Positions 45,735-58,490 of a stretch of DNA of 64,000 nucleotides are shown in pieces. The DNA comes from Corbicula japonica (taxonomy: Eukaryota > Mollusca > Bivalvia > Venerida > Cyrenidae): assembly GCA_038501625.1 (NCBI GenBank), contig JAZAYU010000033.1, forward strand, positions 5,384,509-5,448,508, read 5' to 3'. Position 1 is the stretch's first letter, and every line of letters starts with the position of its first letter. A program made the translations under genes and the position numbers. Below the pieces are notes generated by a model, which was not told where the DNA came from, searched no databases, and saw only the letters and a list, made by a program, of their open reading frames with translations.

Positions 45735-46250
45735 ATATGGCACTTCTGCTTCTTGAAAAAGAAAAATAATCATACCAGGAACCGCTACACTCAGAAAACA
45801 CAGCAACCCCACGCAACCAAACTGTAAAGAGGAAAAGAAATCTTGAGCTTATCAGAAGATCAATTTCAAACAAAACATATTTGAATTGGGGGGTTAAAAC
45901 AAGGTTCTAGGCTGCATCAACCTCACCTACGCTCCACCAGGTTCTCAAACAAGTGCAACTTGTCTTGGTGAAATAAGTCCAACCTTACAACTCGACAATG
46001 TAATATATACAACAGAAGAAGCTAATAGCATTGTAAAGCAAAATGACAGGTACTCAATTACCTTTCCGAGATCAGATCCCTGTAGTCAAATCAGCAAGAA
46101 CACAATGGCAGGGATAAAAGAAAAGATCGAGCTTCTAGGTTATTTTACAAGATTTCCCTATAAAACTTCATAATTATACTCTTAAACATGTCACCGACGT
46201 GCAAACAAAAGTTAAGCATAACGCTCAACAGAAGAACATTAGGTTGGTAA
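45735..46250 (-). repeat. dispersed repeat R copy, body missing
   Basis: Same order as 44170-44700 on the minus strand (GAGCTTCTAGG…, AGAACCTGGTGG, ATGCAGCCTAGAACC, then CGTGGGGTTGCTG) without the downstream body. Confidence 0.68.
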
Positions 46251-46873
46251 CCTTTCTTGTTGAATATGCAGATGATTTTACGAATAACGTGGAAACATTG
46301 ATCTTGCCTTTTATTTTCTATAGTTTATAAATGAAATTTTCATAAACAACTGAAAAACCGTGATGCAAAAGTGATTTTTAACTGTACCAGTATTTTTAAA
46401 TACAATCTGGGTATTGGCGATACAACTTGCAATAGGTTTTCCTTAATTATAGTGCTGATAACCCTGGTTTAAAACTTCTTCTGTTCATTTGTGAGACTGT
46501 TGAGCTTGTCCCTTATAAAATTATGAAGGAATGATGTGTACAAAGTGTACAAATCATAAATGGATTTTAGCTTCTTTAAGCGTCACCCGAATTTTCTATA
46601 GACCAAAACAAAATTTTGCCAGTGTTTTCAAAAACCTCTTTGCAATCACTTAATAACATGTTCTGATTAGATTGTAAGACAAGATGTTAAGAGCACAGAA
46701 AATTAAGTAGTTGTGCAAGGACTAGAGTTTGCAATAAATCTTTCTTTGTACGGTGTTTTGTGCATTTTAGGCAACCAATACATATTAGGTACTTTATCTT
46801 GTTCCGGCTCAACACTGATTCTTTATTTTGTAATTTGTAGAGAGTGTGCAGTAACAATGCCGGTCTTCATTTC

Positions 46874-46894
46874 AAATGCTTGAGATTTGAGACT
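46874..46894. repeat. solo arm fragment of family P MITE
   Basis: A 21-bp match (…TGCTTGAGATTTGAGACT) to one arm of the hairpin family, with no partner arm nearby. Confidence 0.5.
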
Positions 46895-47469
46895 TTTGAT
46901 AACAGCAAACCAGATAAAATGTGTGGGGCGATTTTTTACGACCGCCACACGGCACAAACAACGCTACTGCGATAATTTAATAGGTGAATAATTGTCTCCA
47001 TTCTCGGTGATATAACATTCAGACCAGGTTGCTCATAACGTTGTTTAGAAGTAAGTTCTAGGCGTTGAGGTTTAACGTTGGCTAAAGAAGTATGTAACCC
47101 AGTATCATTTAACTTAATAAAGCTATACTAATTATTTTGTATTTATGCGTAATAAAATTAACATGTACTCTATCTATTTAAGTCAAGAACTGACTTAAAG
47201 CGATGCAATTAAATTTCGGCACCATACAAAGGCCGCTTTGAAAGTTTCAATCTCGCAAGAAATATAATTCATTCTATTCGCCACAATATTAATACAGATT
47301 TTATCAGGTGAATGAAATTCATCATTTAATGGGGACACTTCTAAGGCACTAACTGCCAAAAATGAAATTCTCAAATCAGTATCTGGTATATAAACCTCGT
47401 GAAACAAAGAGAAATATTTTTTTATTCTTAAATAAAAAAAATAAGGTTTCAAGTTTTAATCGCTGTGAT

Positions 47470-47825
47470 CGCTGTGTACCAAACTGAACACATATAAAAA
47501 TATTGCAGGCTCGATTGCAGGCTCAGTGTCCAAGGTTATAAAACTGAGCAAGGAAACCAGTCTCAAATCTCAAGCATCTGATTGCCAGTCGCCATTTCAG
47601 CCAATCAGATGCTTGAGATTTGAGACTGGTTTCCAATCTCAGCTTTATAACCTTCAGACCTGTTTGATTGAACCTGTTCACGGGCCGTAGTGGAAAATGC
47701 AAATTACTGCCCACGCCGCCTAGTCTCGGGTTGAGCGCAAGTCAATATTTACACAAATAAACAGTACCAAACAGATCCATCCTAAACGTGGTTTTGCATA
47801 TAGCGACAAACTTTCAGATGGTTCA
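47470..47825 (+). repeat. dispersed repeat R body interrupted by MITE copy 5
   Basis: The left piece ends TATTGCAGGCTCG. The right piece resumes TTTGATTGAACCTG and continues with CCCACGCCGCC, GGGTTGAGCGCAAG and TAAACAGTACC. Confidence 0.75.
47524..47662. mobile_element. palindromic hairpin MITE (family P), copy 5, nested in a dispersed repeat
   Basis: A palindrome with a small central deletion. It interrupts a copy of dispersed repeat R between the GCAGGCTCG and TTTGATTGAACC motifs, so it arrived later than that repeat. Confidence 0.8.
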
Positions 47826-48331
47826 CATTATTTTCTGATTAATACCATTGAAGGAAGCATTTGATATAGCGGCCCCTTGTTTTTTACGTCTCCGGTGTCA
47901 CTCTCTCCAATCGATATCCGCTGCTAAGCACCTTCTAGACGTTAAACAACTGTTCAACAACTAATAGTTTATATTATACCTCATTTGCATAAGCCCTTCT
48001 GTATTTAATATGACGTCATCCAGTCCATAAATCGCATATTGACCGGCTATCCGGTCCATAATTCTTATATTGACCGTTTTTGATTACTTCAGAATCTAAT
48101 ATAAGAATAATTATCTGATAAAGTGCGGGTCTGTTGCCTAGTAATATTTAATTTGATTAACAAAAATGGAATAGTAAAAGGCGTGCTTTATATGCCTGAT
48201 GGCTTGTAAATAATAAAAAATCTGTATGGGATTTTTTACACACTGAACAAATCAAATTATTATTTAAAAGCAAATTATAGTAAAAATGACAGCAACAAAA
48301 GAAATGAAAGAATTTAGATTCGGTATAATAT

Positions 48332-48498
48332 AACAAATAAAACATGGCATTGAGGGCAATATGCAAGTTTACGGACTGGTTGGTCAGACCTCGGAAGGTA
48401 TATGGCCCTCAGCTGCGCTTCGGGCCATATACCTTCCTCAGTCTGACCAACCAGTCCGTAAACTTGCATATTGCCCTCAATGCCATGTTTTATTTGTT
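48332..48498. repeat. long near-perfect hairpin 1
   Basis: Arms of about 75 bp (from AACAAATAAAACATGGCATT to GGTATATGGCCC) around a short GC-rich loop with GCGCTTCG. Confidence 0.9.
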
Positions 48499-48502
48499 AA
48501 TT

Positions 48503-48659
48503 ATTACATGAACTATAAATAGACGCAACGCGATTGGTCACACCCCCAAAATAACCGAGTCAATAAATCTAGATATTGACCCGCTTTCGCTGATATTGAC
48601 CTGTCTATAAATAGAATCCGAAAGTTTCCATCTTTTATATTATTTATAGTTCATGTAAT
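48503..48659. repeat. inverted repeat 2 (18-bp outer arms)
   Basis: ATTACATGAACTATAAAT at 48503 is inverted at 48642-48659. The interior holds two TATTGACC motifs. Confidence 0.85.
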
Positions 48660-48666
48660 AAAACAG

Positions 48667-48801
48667 TTATTTACTTATTAGCTGGGAAATATGCTGTTGA
48701 TATTGACCGCAAAAATCGTTATTGACCTCGGCTATCGCCTCGGTCAACAACGATTTTTTAGGTCAATATCACAGCATATTTCCCAGCTAATAAGTAAATA
48801 A
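48667..48801. repeat. long near-perfect hairpin 3
   Basis: Arms of about 60 bp from TTATTTACTTATTAGCTGGG inward, with an inner TTGACC…GGTCAA palindrome. Confidence 0.9.
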
Positions 48802-49239
48802 TTGTATAATATTCACATTTTTTAACATTTCATTGATTTACTTTCAAAATATTTTATCTGTTACATTATATTTTTTGTCATTTGTAAAAATGCTTGCTTC
48901 AAGAAAGTGCTTTATGTTCAGGTCCTTAAATTTGGTTATTCGTTCATTGTCACAAACTTTATAAAAGTACAGACTTCGAGTCTTTAGCATTCTCCAAGGA
49001 GGAATTATCGTCCGGGTGAATAATATTAAATGGGATTAATTTCTTGTTCGATGCAATAACACACAGATATTTGCCCTAACACTTATACCATCAAACATGG
49101 TGTGTAAGAAATGATGCTTTAATTTTAGTCCTTTATGGACTGCATTAAGTGAACAGATTCTAAGATGAAAAAACTATGTTTCTATCATCTGTAAGGCTGA
49201 AAATGCTACAAGAGTTTCTCCATAAAATTGCTATATAGT

Positions 49240-49480
49240 TTCTTCTTAATGCTGTTGGTTGTTTGTAACAAAAACAAAAGTGAAATATGCATGTAAGGAA
49301 TTGCCACATCCAGTAGACACAGCCTCCCACACAGCCAAATTGTAGAGAGGTGGAACCAGCATGGTTATAAAATGATCTATTTTAAAAATAGACGCAACAA
49401 ACAATGAACGAAAATGAGAACCCGACTGGTTACCGCCAAATGCCGAAATGGACAAAATATAGAGCATCGATATTCGTAAG
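49240..49480 (-). repeat. dispersed repeat R fragment
   Basis: CACAGCCTCCCACACAGCC, then AATGAACGAAAATGAGAACCC and GGTTACCGCC, the inverse of the middle block. Confidence 0.55.
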
Positions 49481-50397
49481 TAGAAGAAAATGAATTCGAA
49501 ATAGATTTATCCTTTAGTTTGAAAAAAGCCCCAAGACAAATGGATTGCAAAATAGATATTTTACACTTTATATAAGAAGTGAATAAAATACAGTCTGGTG
49601 ATCACTCGGTGACTAAGTAACAAAACTCAACAAAAATAGCTGATTAAAGTCCCCTAATTATTAGACTGCCTCGAAATTGCAAACCAGTTCATCTATCCTG
49701 ATTTCATCTGTAGGCAGATGAATATAAATAAATGCAGTGCAAGCTTGCATTGTCACGACTCTCCGATATATTACTTTAGGTTTGATCATGTAACACATAC
49801 CGCCGAAACTAAATTGGAATAGTAACTTAATTAGATATAAAGACTTTTAAAAATCGTAAGACAATTTGTCTATCAAATCGTGAAATAATTGTATTTATTG
49901 CGAACGGTCTGTTTGAAAAAAAATATTGATAAAATGCGAGAAATGGATATAAAAAACAATTACACATAAAAATCACATTTTGCCTAGCCAAAACTTTCAG
50001 ATGATAAAAGACGATACAATAACCGAAAAGACACTACAGATGCTTAACAAAAAAGAGAGCCTGGGGTTACCGCCATGGAACGCTCTGAAAACAGAAAACA
50101 TATCTAAGTCCAGCTCAATAGGTTGGTACTCGATGACATTATAGATAATACCTGACAAGAGTACAGACTATAATATAATACTCATAACTAAAGATCAGAT
50201 GACAATATTTTCATTGGCGTTACATGTAAACAATGAACTACTTTTAAAACGTGATATTTATATTTTTATATACCCATGAATGATTTTAGCACAGTGCAGC
50301 GTTAATCTGCAAGATTGATACAACTCGTCAGATTAGTTATTCAGTATTGGACAATGTAGTTTTCCAATTTTTTATTTTGCAGCTTCCGGTATTCTAT

Positions 50398-50407
50398 GTG
50401 ACGTCAT
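50398..50407. promoter_or_regulatory. CRE-like TGACGTCA
   Basis: A full palindromic CRE consensus; a second is at 48012-48019. No gene is visible beside either. Confidence 0.3.
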
Positions 50408-50629
50408 AACTGTTGTTGTAATTTCCCGAAATATACCGAACTCCAAAATAGGAAATTTCCGTCGCTATTTAACAGCCTTTACGATGTTTTCGATATTCGT
50501 AAATTGTCTTCGCCATTCATTAATGTACTATCGCGTTACTATTTTATTTCTACAATAATGTAAACCACGTTGTTGACTAAATTTTTTTGTTTATTTTATT
50601 TAAATTTATGTTGAGCGCGAAGGGTATGT

Positions 50630-50796
50630 AATAATGGAACGTTATGACAGTATGCAGTCTGTAGGTTTGTATTATTTCTCGTTGCATATGTAAACCACAT
50701 CTAGCTCGACCTTCGGTCTCGCGTGATATTGTTTACACACCCAACTCGGAAAATACGAACCTAAGATTTCATACTGTTATAAAATTCCATATTTAT
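50630..50796. repeat. imperfect inverted repeat, MITE-like
   Basis: ATGGAACGTTATGACAGTATG on the left is inverted as CATACTGTTATAAAATTCCAT on the right, with the interior roughly 75% matched by eye. Confidence 0.65.
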
Positions 50797-50799
50797 CAG

Positions 50800-52434
50800 T
50801 TTTCCTCTGAAACTTATGTTATCACTTCTGGGTATTTAAGAGTTTGATCGTCATTGTGATATATGAACAAAAATATTGTACAAGCACTAAAAAACAACCG
50901 CTACCGTTAAATTGTAAGCTTATTCATCGTTTTGATGACTATAATAGTTTGACCGCTGAACCATCAATTAACAAAATACCACACTTTATTGTAGTGATAA
51001 AATACGTGAAAAAAAATAAATTTTACATTTCACCCAAGTTGGCATAAATTCCATGATGTTGACAAAATTACTTTTTATAACAAAAAGGGATTTCAAACTA
51101 TGCGGACACTATTTTACAAGCATTTAGTATAACTATAACTAACTGAATCCAACGGATACCCCGCGAATACTCTCTGCGCAACGGATGAATCATTTTATTT
51201 TATATGCAATGCATTTCACGTAATCATGCGTCAAATGATTGTTAGCAGGTGCAAATAAATTTAAGTGTATGGAATGTAGGTTCTGCGTTGAAACAAAAAC
51301 TGAATTTCTCGTCTTATTTCGATTGAATAAATTCCACACCACTGTAATGTTATGAGTTAGCACCTTGGCTTGTTGTCCAGATCGAATTTCAACATTTTTT
51401 AATGAAAGCACAACAAATGGACATTGCACTATACTTAAAATAGATGAAAAGGATCGTTTAGTTTAGCAAAAACATTTCAACGATCTTAATGTTTAGTAAT
51501 AATCAATTGAAACACATTTTTTTTCTGTGATTTTTATCAGAGCAAGTAGGCTAGCACTTTTCTTCCTATTCAAAACTGAGAATTATATACCTTTTAAAGT
51601 CATCAGTCGATGATGCTGTGACGTAGACTTGGTGATATAGAAAAAAAGGCATTATAAACAACATATTAAACACACTTTCATGCACTGTGATATGAAATTC
51701 AGCATGAAAGACGGGAAAATTTCATTCAAAACATTTGTGTTATACTAACCCCAGGCGCGACATCTCTATAAAGTAGCCCTGGGCGCGACGCCTCTGTATA
51801 AAATTAAATTAACAAGTAGTGCAATATTCAACTTCCAATCTGTGATATATTTTAGGACACGCTGTACCTGATTAAATTTGTGAATCTGTTCTAGCTGTTA
51901 TACTTGCGAATTAGTTTCACTTTCGCTCACTGAGTAAGGCTTCCCAATTTTCATTTACTTCAATCGAAAATTAAATGCAATATAGTTTAACATATTATAT
52001 CTAAAGTTATGTTGACATCAAGGAACATAATTTCATTTATTACAATCAAATAAACAATATTTGCACGAACATTGAAGCAAATGTTGATTTTAGATAGCAT
52101 TCTTTTTTCACCACAATATACTCAGTGCCAGTTTGTAATTTAGCCATACATAAAAATGGAGCCTGTCGGATACTCCAGGGAGCAATTAACTACCGTGCCA
52201 CTGATTCTAAGATATTAAAACGGCAAATTAATCAGAAATTATTCCTTTCTGAATATAGCAATAAACAACAATATATAAACCGGGCGCATGATTTCCATGG
52301 TAAACTATTACTGATAGTGTTATAATATTAATCCTTTTATGGACATTTTAAGTAAAGCTGCAGAACTAATTCATATTTCTGACAGCTCTTAAGATCAATG
52401 AATATTTCATTATGTCAATGACGTTTTGATAGAA
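50800..52434. other. no gene seen
   Basis: A short near-duplicate (GGGCGCGACGCCTCTGTATAA vs GGCGCGACATCTCTATAA) at 51755-51800 is the only structure noticed. Confidence 0.5.
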
Positions 52435-52570
52435 ATAACGCGATATGAAAATGGAAGTTTGAAAGTCACAGCCCTCGCAAAATATATCTATGAAATATAG
52501 CAGACTGATTGGTCCTGTATTATAACACGGTCGGAAGCAACTTAATTTTATAAATAAACAAAGAAAGCAA
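52435..52570 (+). repeat. dispersed repeat R fragment, diverged
   Basis: GAAAATGGAAGTTTGAAAG, AATATAGCAGACTGATTGG and GGAAGCAACTTAATTTTAT align with the R body at low identity. Confidence 0.45.
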
Positions 52571-52869
52571 GCATGGAACCTTGATGTGGTATTGTAAGAT
52601 TAATATCATTACAAGAACAGCCGCGTAAAGTCTTCAGATAGAATCAAAGTACTGAAAGTACAGAAAACCAGCGAAGAGGTTTTGCTTGTTGCTTTTCTAT
52701 TTGCGAAATTATTTTATCCTATGACACAGAGAAAACTAAGTAAAATGGTTCACATATACAATGCCATAGTTAATTATGCCACAAGCTGGTGTGAAAAGCT
52801 TATGATCGAAGACTGTGTACAAGACTTTATCGGGTGTTTAGTTCTGAGGTTGCTTAAGAACAGGAAAGA

Positions 52870-53290
52870 ACAACAAACAACAACAACAACAAAACTTTTA
52901 TTTGCAAATAAGCAATCGTATTGCCTTTGGCAAATAACACATTCAAAGAAATATCGTGAGAAAATGACATAGTAATAACAACAAAGATATCATTACAAAA
53001 TAATTCTAACAACAAAATAATTATCAATTACGTAGATAGTTAACAATAACTGTTAAAAATATGCAAAAAATAACAATGCTAAATTATGATTATGCTAATT
53101 TGTTTCTTTATGTTACCTGCATGCTTATTATTGCTGTTCTAAAATCTAAAGCCTTTTCGATAAATTTTGTAATTTTGAAAAGATTGCTTTTATTTTCTGA
53201 TTTCATTAATCTATTAAATTTATCAATTGTTGGCCAAGAATTTCGTCAACAGGTCATTGAACAGGCGAACTAGTGCAGAAGCTGTTATAA
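52870..53290 (-). mobile_element. possible retroelement 3' end
   Basis: (AAC)n followed by ACTTTTATTTGCAAATAAGC and a long AT-rich non-coding stretch, as at the 3' ends of LINE-like copies. Inference only. Confidence 0.35.
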
Positions 53291-53889
53291 CAGTCAACCC
53301 AATTTGTGTATGCAGAATTGTGTTTCACTGGTCTAATTCGCATAATTTCTGAAATGTGTTGATCGCCGATTACCAGTTTGCCTCATTCAGGCTTGATAGG
53401 CGCTTCAGAAGTGTGAAATTGTTAATAGAGAGTTTGCTTTGAACTAAAGATTCCCCATATCACAATAGGCGCAATAAGAAAATATTACAAGAAAGGAGCT
53501 ATATCATTTAGAAGGTAAAAATATGCCGAACTATACGAGCTTAGAGATTGAATTCGCACAAATAACAACGTGCTAAGACATGAAACAAAATATTTAGTAG
53601 GAGAACTATTATCGAACATACGTTTCGTGCTTGGCGATCTTCAAGGCTATTGATACACACTATAAGGATGTACTCACTTAGAGAGACTTTATACGGGCAT
53701 AGCATGACACACACAGCGCTACTATTAACTGGTAATAAATGAAAAGGAAAATTAGAAAACCATGGAACAAGACTCTAGGATGTACAATTTTACTTGTACT
53801 TAACACACTTAAAAAGTTTAGAGATATGAATTTCTGAGGCTAGAAAAGATGGAAAACGTGTTTCTTTATCTATTCAATAGATTATTGTA

Positions 53890-54010
53890 ACACTTATGAG
53901 GTTGGTTCACTCTAGAACCTAGTTTAACTCCCCAATTAAATTGTTTTGCCCCGGACGATTCCTAGGCTGTAACCCCGTGATAATTCCTGATACACGTGTA
54001 TGCATATTCA
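53890..54010 (+). repeat. dispersed repeat R, upstream-type block
   Basis: CACTCTAGAACCTAGTTTAA, CTCCCCAATTAAATTGTTTTG and GGCTGTAACCCCGTG; colinear with 41730-41810. Confidence 0.55.
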
Positions 54011-54799
54011 CAATTTTCTTTAAGATTTTCTTTAAGAAATGATTTTCATTGTCAATATCATGCAAAGTAACGTAAATGTCACTCTTGAAGTATATATTTT
54101 CAGGAAACAGCTATCGGAGAGCGTGATGTGTTGTATTTAGAAGAGTTCCTACAAATTGAATTAAATTACGTTTAAACTAAGTTAATGGCTTATACAAGTC
54201 TTTATTTTCGGCTAACTTTGCCTACCACACTCCAGACGGCAATAAACAACAAATACGCCGATGTTGTATATTGCGAAGACCTAACAACTTTATGTTTTCA
54301 AGCGTAATCTTGTGAAATTGACAAGACAATAAACATTTAATTGATTCCGTGAATTGTCTAGACAATGTAAGAGATATTTGGATATTTTTCCGGAGGGAGA
54401 CGAGATGGAAATTTTTTTGCTGATTATTTAATCGAATTAAATCTACACAGCTTCCATACTCTGCTACACAAATGACATTGAAGCAAAGTACATTGTAATT
54501 TACTTTGTTCTTATTTAAATGTTAATTGCCACAAGAAATATTTAATGCGGGCCAAAAACAATCAATAAAAGTGATGGGTTACAACGACTTTTATCCAAAT
54601 TCTTAAATGTATCAATTTAGAGCGCAACAGTTTAGCTGGCCAGCAATATGTTTTCAACGGAACGCTGCAGGTGTTTTGCATGAATCTGTTTTGTAGCCGT
54701 TCTAGCGTTTCTTAATTTATTTCAATGTGTAAGTATGAAAGCCTTTAAACATATGAAACAAATTATGCATAGTTATTTGTTTTGTGCTCAGATAACACT

Positions 54800-54970
54800 A
54801 AGTAGCTTGTTAGTGTAAAGATAACATAAGACTGAGCATGCTCGTGTGACAGAAAGGCAATACATTGCTACCCACGCCGTCTAACCACACCCGGATGGAG
54901 CTTAACCCTATAAATACACAAAAACATTAAAAATGTTCAACCTTTCCCAGCAGATGTGCACATTGCTGTG
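54800..54970 (+). repeat. dispersed repeat R body, diverged
   Basis: Contains CTACCCACGCCGTCTAAC and GAGCTTAACCCTATAAATAC in R order, at low identity. Confidence 0.45.
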
Positions 54971-55669
54971 CACATGCATAAAATAAACAGATTTTGTTAC
55001 CAATGGTAAAAAGAAATACAATTTTCACTCGTAAATTCCAGAAATATGAATTGTAACAGGTGGCGTAAACCTACGAATTCTGAAGCTCAATGGTAACACA
55101 AAAATTCTCAATAACATACATATGTATACTGCTTAACGACCTTCACGAAACGCAACCATTGTATTATTATATGTCCAAGAAACCTTTCTAAATTCCCATT
55201 TTAGCGATAAGAATTAGTAAGATGATAAATAAAAATTCACGATTAGTTTTATTGTAGCAAATGCATACTAACTTAGCGTATAATGTTAAATTATTTTAGT
55301 GGTAAACATTAAATTGTTAGGTTGTTAAAAACTATGAATGACGTATCTAGCACACTTGTTTTCATTTGCGATTTTAATTTCCTAAAATTGGACAGGAAAG
55401 AGCTACCATGTATCACGATTGTTTCATTATTTCACAGTCTGGCAATTTAGACATAGTTTAACAATAAAACGATTTTGAACGATTTCCATTCCGAAGAAGT
55501 ATAATTATGTAACGAATATTTGCCCTGTGGTATTTCACAAACCAGATCTACGCATATACTTGACAGTTTTCATTTATTAAACATCGAATTAAGATATGGT
55601 GCTATCATTACGCTTGAAGAATAATGGCAGAGAAGCTAAAAATAAAAGAATTCAGAGAAATGAATATTT

Positions 55670-55745
55670 CACTGGCCATGCGAGCTAGCCCCAGGTTGAG
55701 CGCAACTCAAACAAATAACAAATACTATTATTAAACGATAAGGCG
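55670..55745 (+). repeat. dispersed repeat R fragment
   Basis: AGCCCCAGGTTGAGCGCAAC followed by TCAAACAAATAAC matches the middle of the R body. Confidence 0.5.
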
Positions 55746-56703
55746 ATTTAATGTACTGGATACTGTTTTTTTTTAAACTAAATGTGTTTTAGTGTTTTGT
55801 TTAAAACAACAAACTTTTTCATGATGTTATTCTTGCCGTCATGTATATGCTGACTTACCTCCAGGTGCTTGAAGGTCTCAGTTAATCATTGAGTTCCCGC
55901 CTATTTCGCTTGACAATGCCATAAGATTTTAATGTTGAGTTTGTTTGTGTGATTTTCCATGAAACAATATCCAAACATAAGGTATTTTGATTTGTAGTTT
56001 AAACCATTAGAGCTATGATGTCCCGATTGTAGCTTACTCGAACACAGTACTCGTACGTTGCAAAAGAAATTGTGCAAAGTGCAACATGTATTTAAATTTT
56101 GTAAATTAGATGTGTGGAATGAAGATTCTATTTTCTAGAACTGTCGGCAAAACATAATGGTTTACAGGCATTAGTTTAGTTTAAACATATTTTATTGCCA
56201 TAAATAGCATACAATATACATGCAGTTCGATATGAAGAAATAATCTATTTACGCAAATGGGTCAGGCCACGAGTTATACCAACATCAGCAGACGGCCTTT
56301 CCCATCTCGTTACATTAAAATTATGCAATACCAGGCGAGAAGTAATTATTTAAAGAGAAAAACGATACCTACAAATTATTTTGACAATGAGGTGGTAACT
56401 ATACAATTTCTTATAATTTAACAATTATAATGAGAATTTGAGAAAAAACAACAACAACAACAAAACAACACATGTACCGTCATACCTACACCGCAGCGCA
56501 CTGACCTTTGCCTGCTGTCAGGTGTAAAAATTTTAACTATTAAGTAAAACGCTTTGTTTTTTTGATATATTTGAACTTCTAAAAAAATCAATTCGTTCTC
56601 CTCGTCTGTTAAACGTTCATTTCCAAATAAAAGTTTGTGTGCACTTAAGGGATGAAAAACTCCAGTAGCAAGAAATAAATCGCGTCTTTGTGTTTGATAT
56701 CGT

Positions 56704-57290
56704 TTACATACAAAAAAAATGTTCGGCGTTTTCAACTTCAAAACCACAATCACACATGGGAGAATCACGTAAATGGTTGTAATAAAGATCTGCATTTAAA
56801 CTGCTACATCTATTTCTTATTCTTGCATGGTATACTGATTGTGTTCGCTCGCCAATTTTGAAAAAGTTTGGTACCTGACTAGTTTCGAAAAGTTTATTTA
56901 TATTGTTTTTAAATATTGAAAGTGTTTCAGAATTTCGAATATTTGGGTCAAGTTCGTTCCATATTTTAATTGAGGATGGTATAACAGATTTAGAATAAAT
57001 TTCAGTACGTCTCGCAATTGTTACAAAATCCTGGCTGTTCCGTAGGTTGTAGCGATTTGTATCATTTATGTTAGGTGGAAATAACTCTTCAAGATAGTTC
57101 GGCAAGTATCCATTTATATTTTTATATACGAGAGTAAGTTTTTGAATCTTCCTTCTATTAGATAAAGACACCCAACCTATTTCTTTTATCAATTTGTCAA
57201 TAGATACCGAACGTGTAAGACCAGTTACAATTCTAGCAGCTTCGTATTGGATTTTTTCTAAACTGTCTTTTTCGGCGTTAGCTGTCTAAG
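56704..57290 (-). pseudogene. LINE RT C-terminal segment (pseudogene)
   Basis: An open stretch of about 190 codons from LEKIQYEAARIV to CDCGFEVENAEHFF. It resembles the conserved C-terminal block of mollusc LINE ORF2 proteins, with YLPNYL, a PP..N..YNLRN motif, PSSIKIWNELD and a terminal cysteine motif. The frame breaks at ~56704 and continues in another frame to ~56540. It is not a functional gene. Confidence 0.75.
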
Positions 57291-58040
57291 CTCACTTTTG
57301 ACCTAGTTTTTCGACCAATGAAATATTGTAAATAAAACTTATTATGCAGCGGGAAAATCAAATAGATTATTTTGATTGGTTATTAGTGGGTCTCGTTAAT
57401 GACTACCGTAACGATTTTTATATTGTGTGTTAGTATTTACATGGCACTTATATGTTCGGGCATTTTCGTTTTTAAAAGCGATAATTGTATTGGAGAAAAA
57501 GATATTTACGGTATAAATAACCAGTTAAGTTAATTGATGGCTTAAATACGATTTTATATGGAATATTCATGGGTGTCAGGTAAACACTCGAGTACAATAC
57601 ACAGTGTAAAACGACAGAGAAGTGCAGATATTTCTGGTTCTTACTGGTTCCTTTCTAGTTCCTTTGATACTGATTGTTAATTTCAACTTCAGACATTCAA
57701 ATCGCCGTGGTGTAGTGGTTATCACACTCGCCTCTCAAGCGGATGCACCGGGTTCAATACTCGGGAGGGACACTATTTTTTTTAAGTTAGTTTACGTAAA
57801 AGTTGGTAGATTTCGCTCTTGTAACAAGTTGTTATTATTTTCATTTATTGTATTTTAATAACATTTATTCGTCATTAGTACTAACTCTACAAGAGGTATT
57901 TTATTGAAACTGAATAAATGTACAGTTAACGTTAGACATTCTTGTTTAATCGACCTATTATCACCAGACGAAATTTTTGCACGCTCTTTATTTCTTTCTT
58001 TCTTATATATAAAAATCTTTTCCATCAACGCCGTTTATCT
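57290..58040. mobile_element. insertion inside the LINE, carrying a tRNA-like Pol III unit
   Basis: LINE coding similarity stops after YASIVWD on one side and resumes at NAEKDSLEKIQ on the other. About 750 bp of unrelated sequence lies between. No clear terminal repeats or target duplication could be read. It contains the tRNA-like sequence at 57701-57772, so a SINE or composite insertion is possible. Confidence 0.45.
57701..57772 (+). tRNA. tRNA-Glu(CTC)-like sequence, probably a pseudogene or SINE head
   Basis: A box-like GTGGTGTAGTGG and B box-like GGGTTCAATAC lie at tRNA spacing. The D arm, an anticodon stem-loop (CTCGC/GCGGA, loop CTCTCAA, anticodon CTC) and a T stem (CCGGG/CTCGG) can be folded. 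The acceptor stem pairs badly. A run of eight T at 57776-57783 gives a Pol III terminator. Confidence 0.5.
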
Positions 58041-58043
58041 TTT

Positions 58044-58490
58044 TTAAAGATATTTCTTGTTCATAGTCCGTGCAATGTCCCAAACAATTGATGCATATTC
58101 TAAAATTGGTCGTAAGTCGGATATATAAATTTGATTTAAAGTGTGCCTTTTGAGTTTAAACTTTAGTTTTTTCATCGACCCTAATACTTTTGAGGCAGAA
58201 TTAGTAATATTCGAAATATGTTCATGCCATTTACCATCATGACTAATTGTAATTCCTAGATGTTTATGATGATTAACAAAACTTAACTGAACGTTGTTAA
58301 ATATTAAGTTGGGTTTAGGTTTTTCAACTAGTGACATAAAACAGAACCTCGGTTTTAAGTGGGTTAAACTGAACCAACCACTGTTTGGACCATTTTGAAA
58401 TAGTTTCTAGGTCCTCATTTAGGGTTGTTTCGATAAAATTAATATCACAAGATGACACTGCGAGTGAACTATCGTCAGCAAAAAGTCTAG
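58044..58490 (-). pseudogene. LINE RT palm/thumb fragment (pseudogene)
   Basis: This holds the FADD active site, then KWSKQWLVQFNPLKTEVLF, a single-base frameshift at about 58337, and then KPNLIFN, HLGITISHDGKWHEHI and LEYASIVWD. These are consecutive landmarks of non-LTR RTs. It joins the 56704-57290 fragment across an insertion. Confidence 0.8.

Larger units (their letters stand above)
53291..56174. other. no gene seen beyond diverged repeat R pieces
   Basis: AT-rich with few frames. It includes a short TGTGCACATTGC/TGTGCACATGC palindromic repeat near 54955. Confidence 0.5.

Noticed and set aside
47523..47714. 63-codon minus-strand frame repeating KLRLETSLKSQASDWLKWR, also seen at 430-678
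   Set aside because: It is the translation of the palindromic MITE arm, not a gene.
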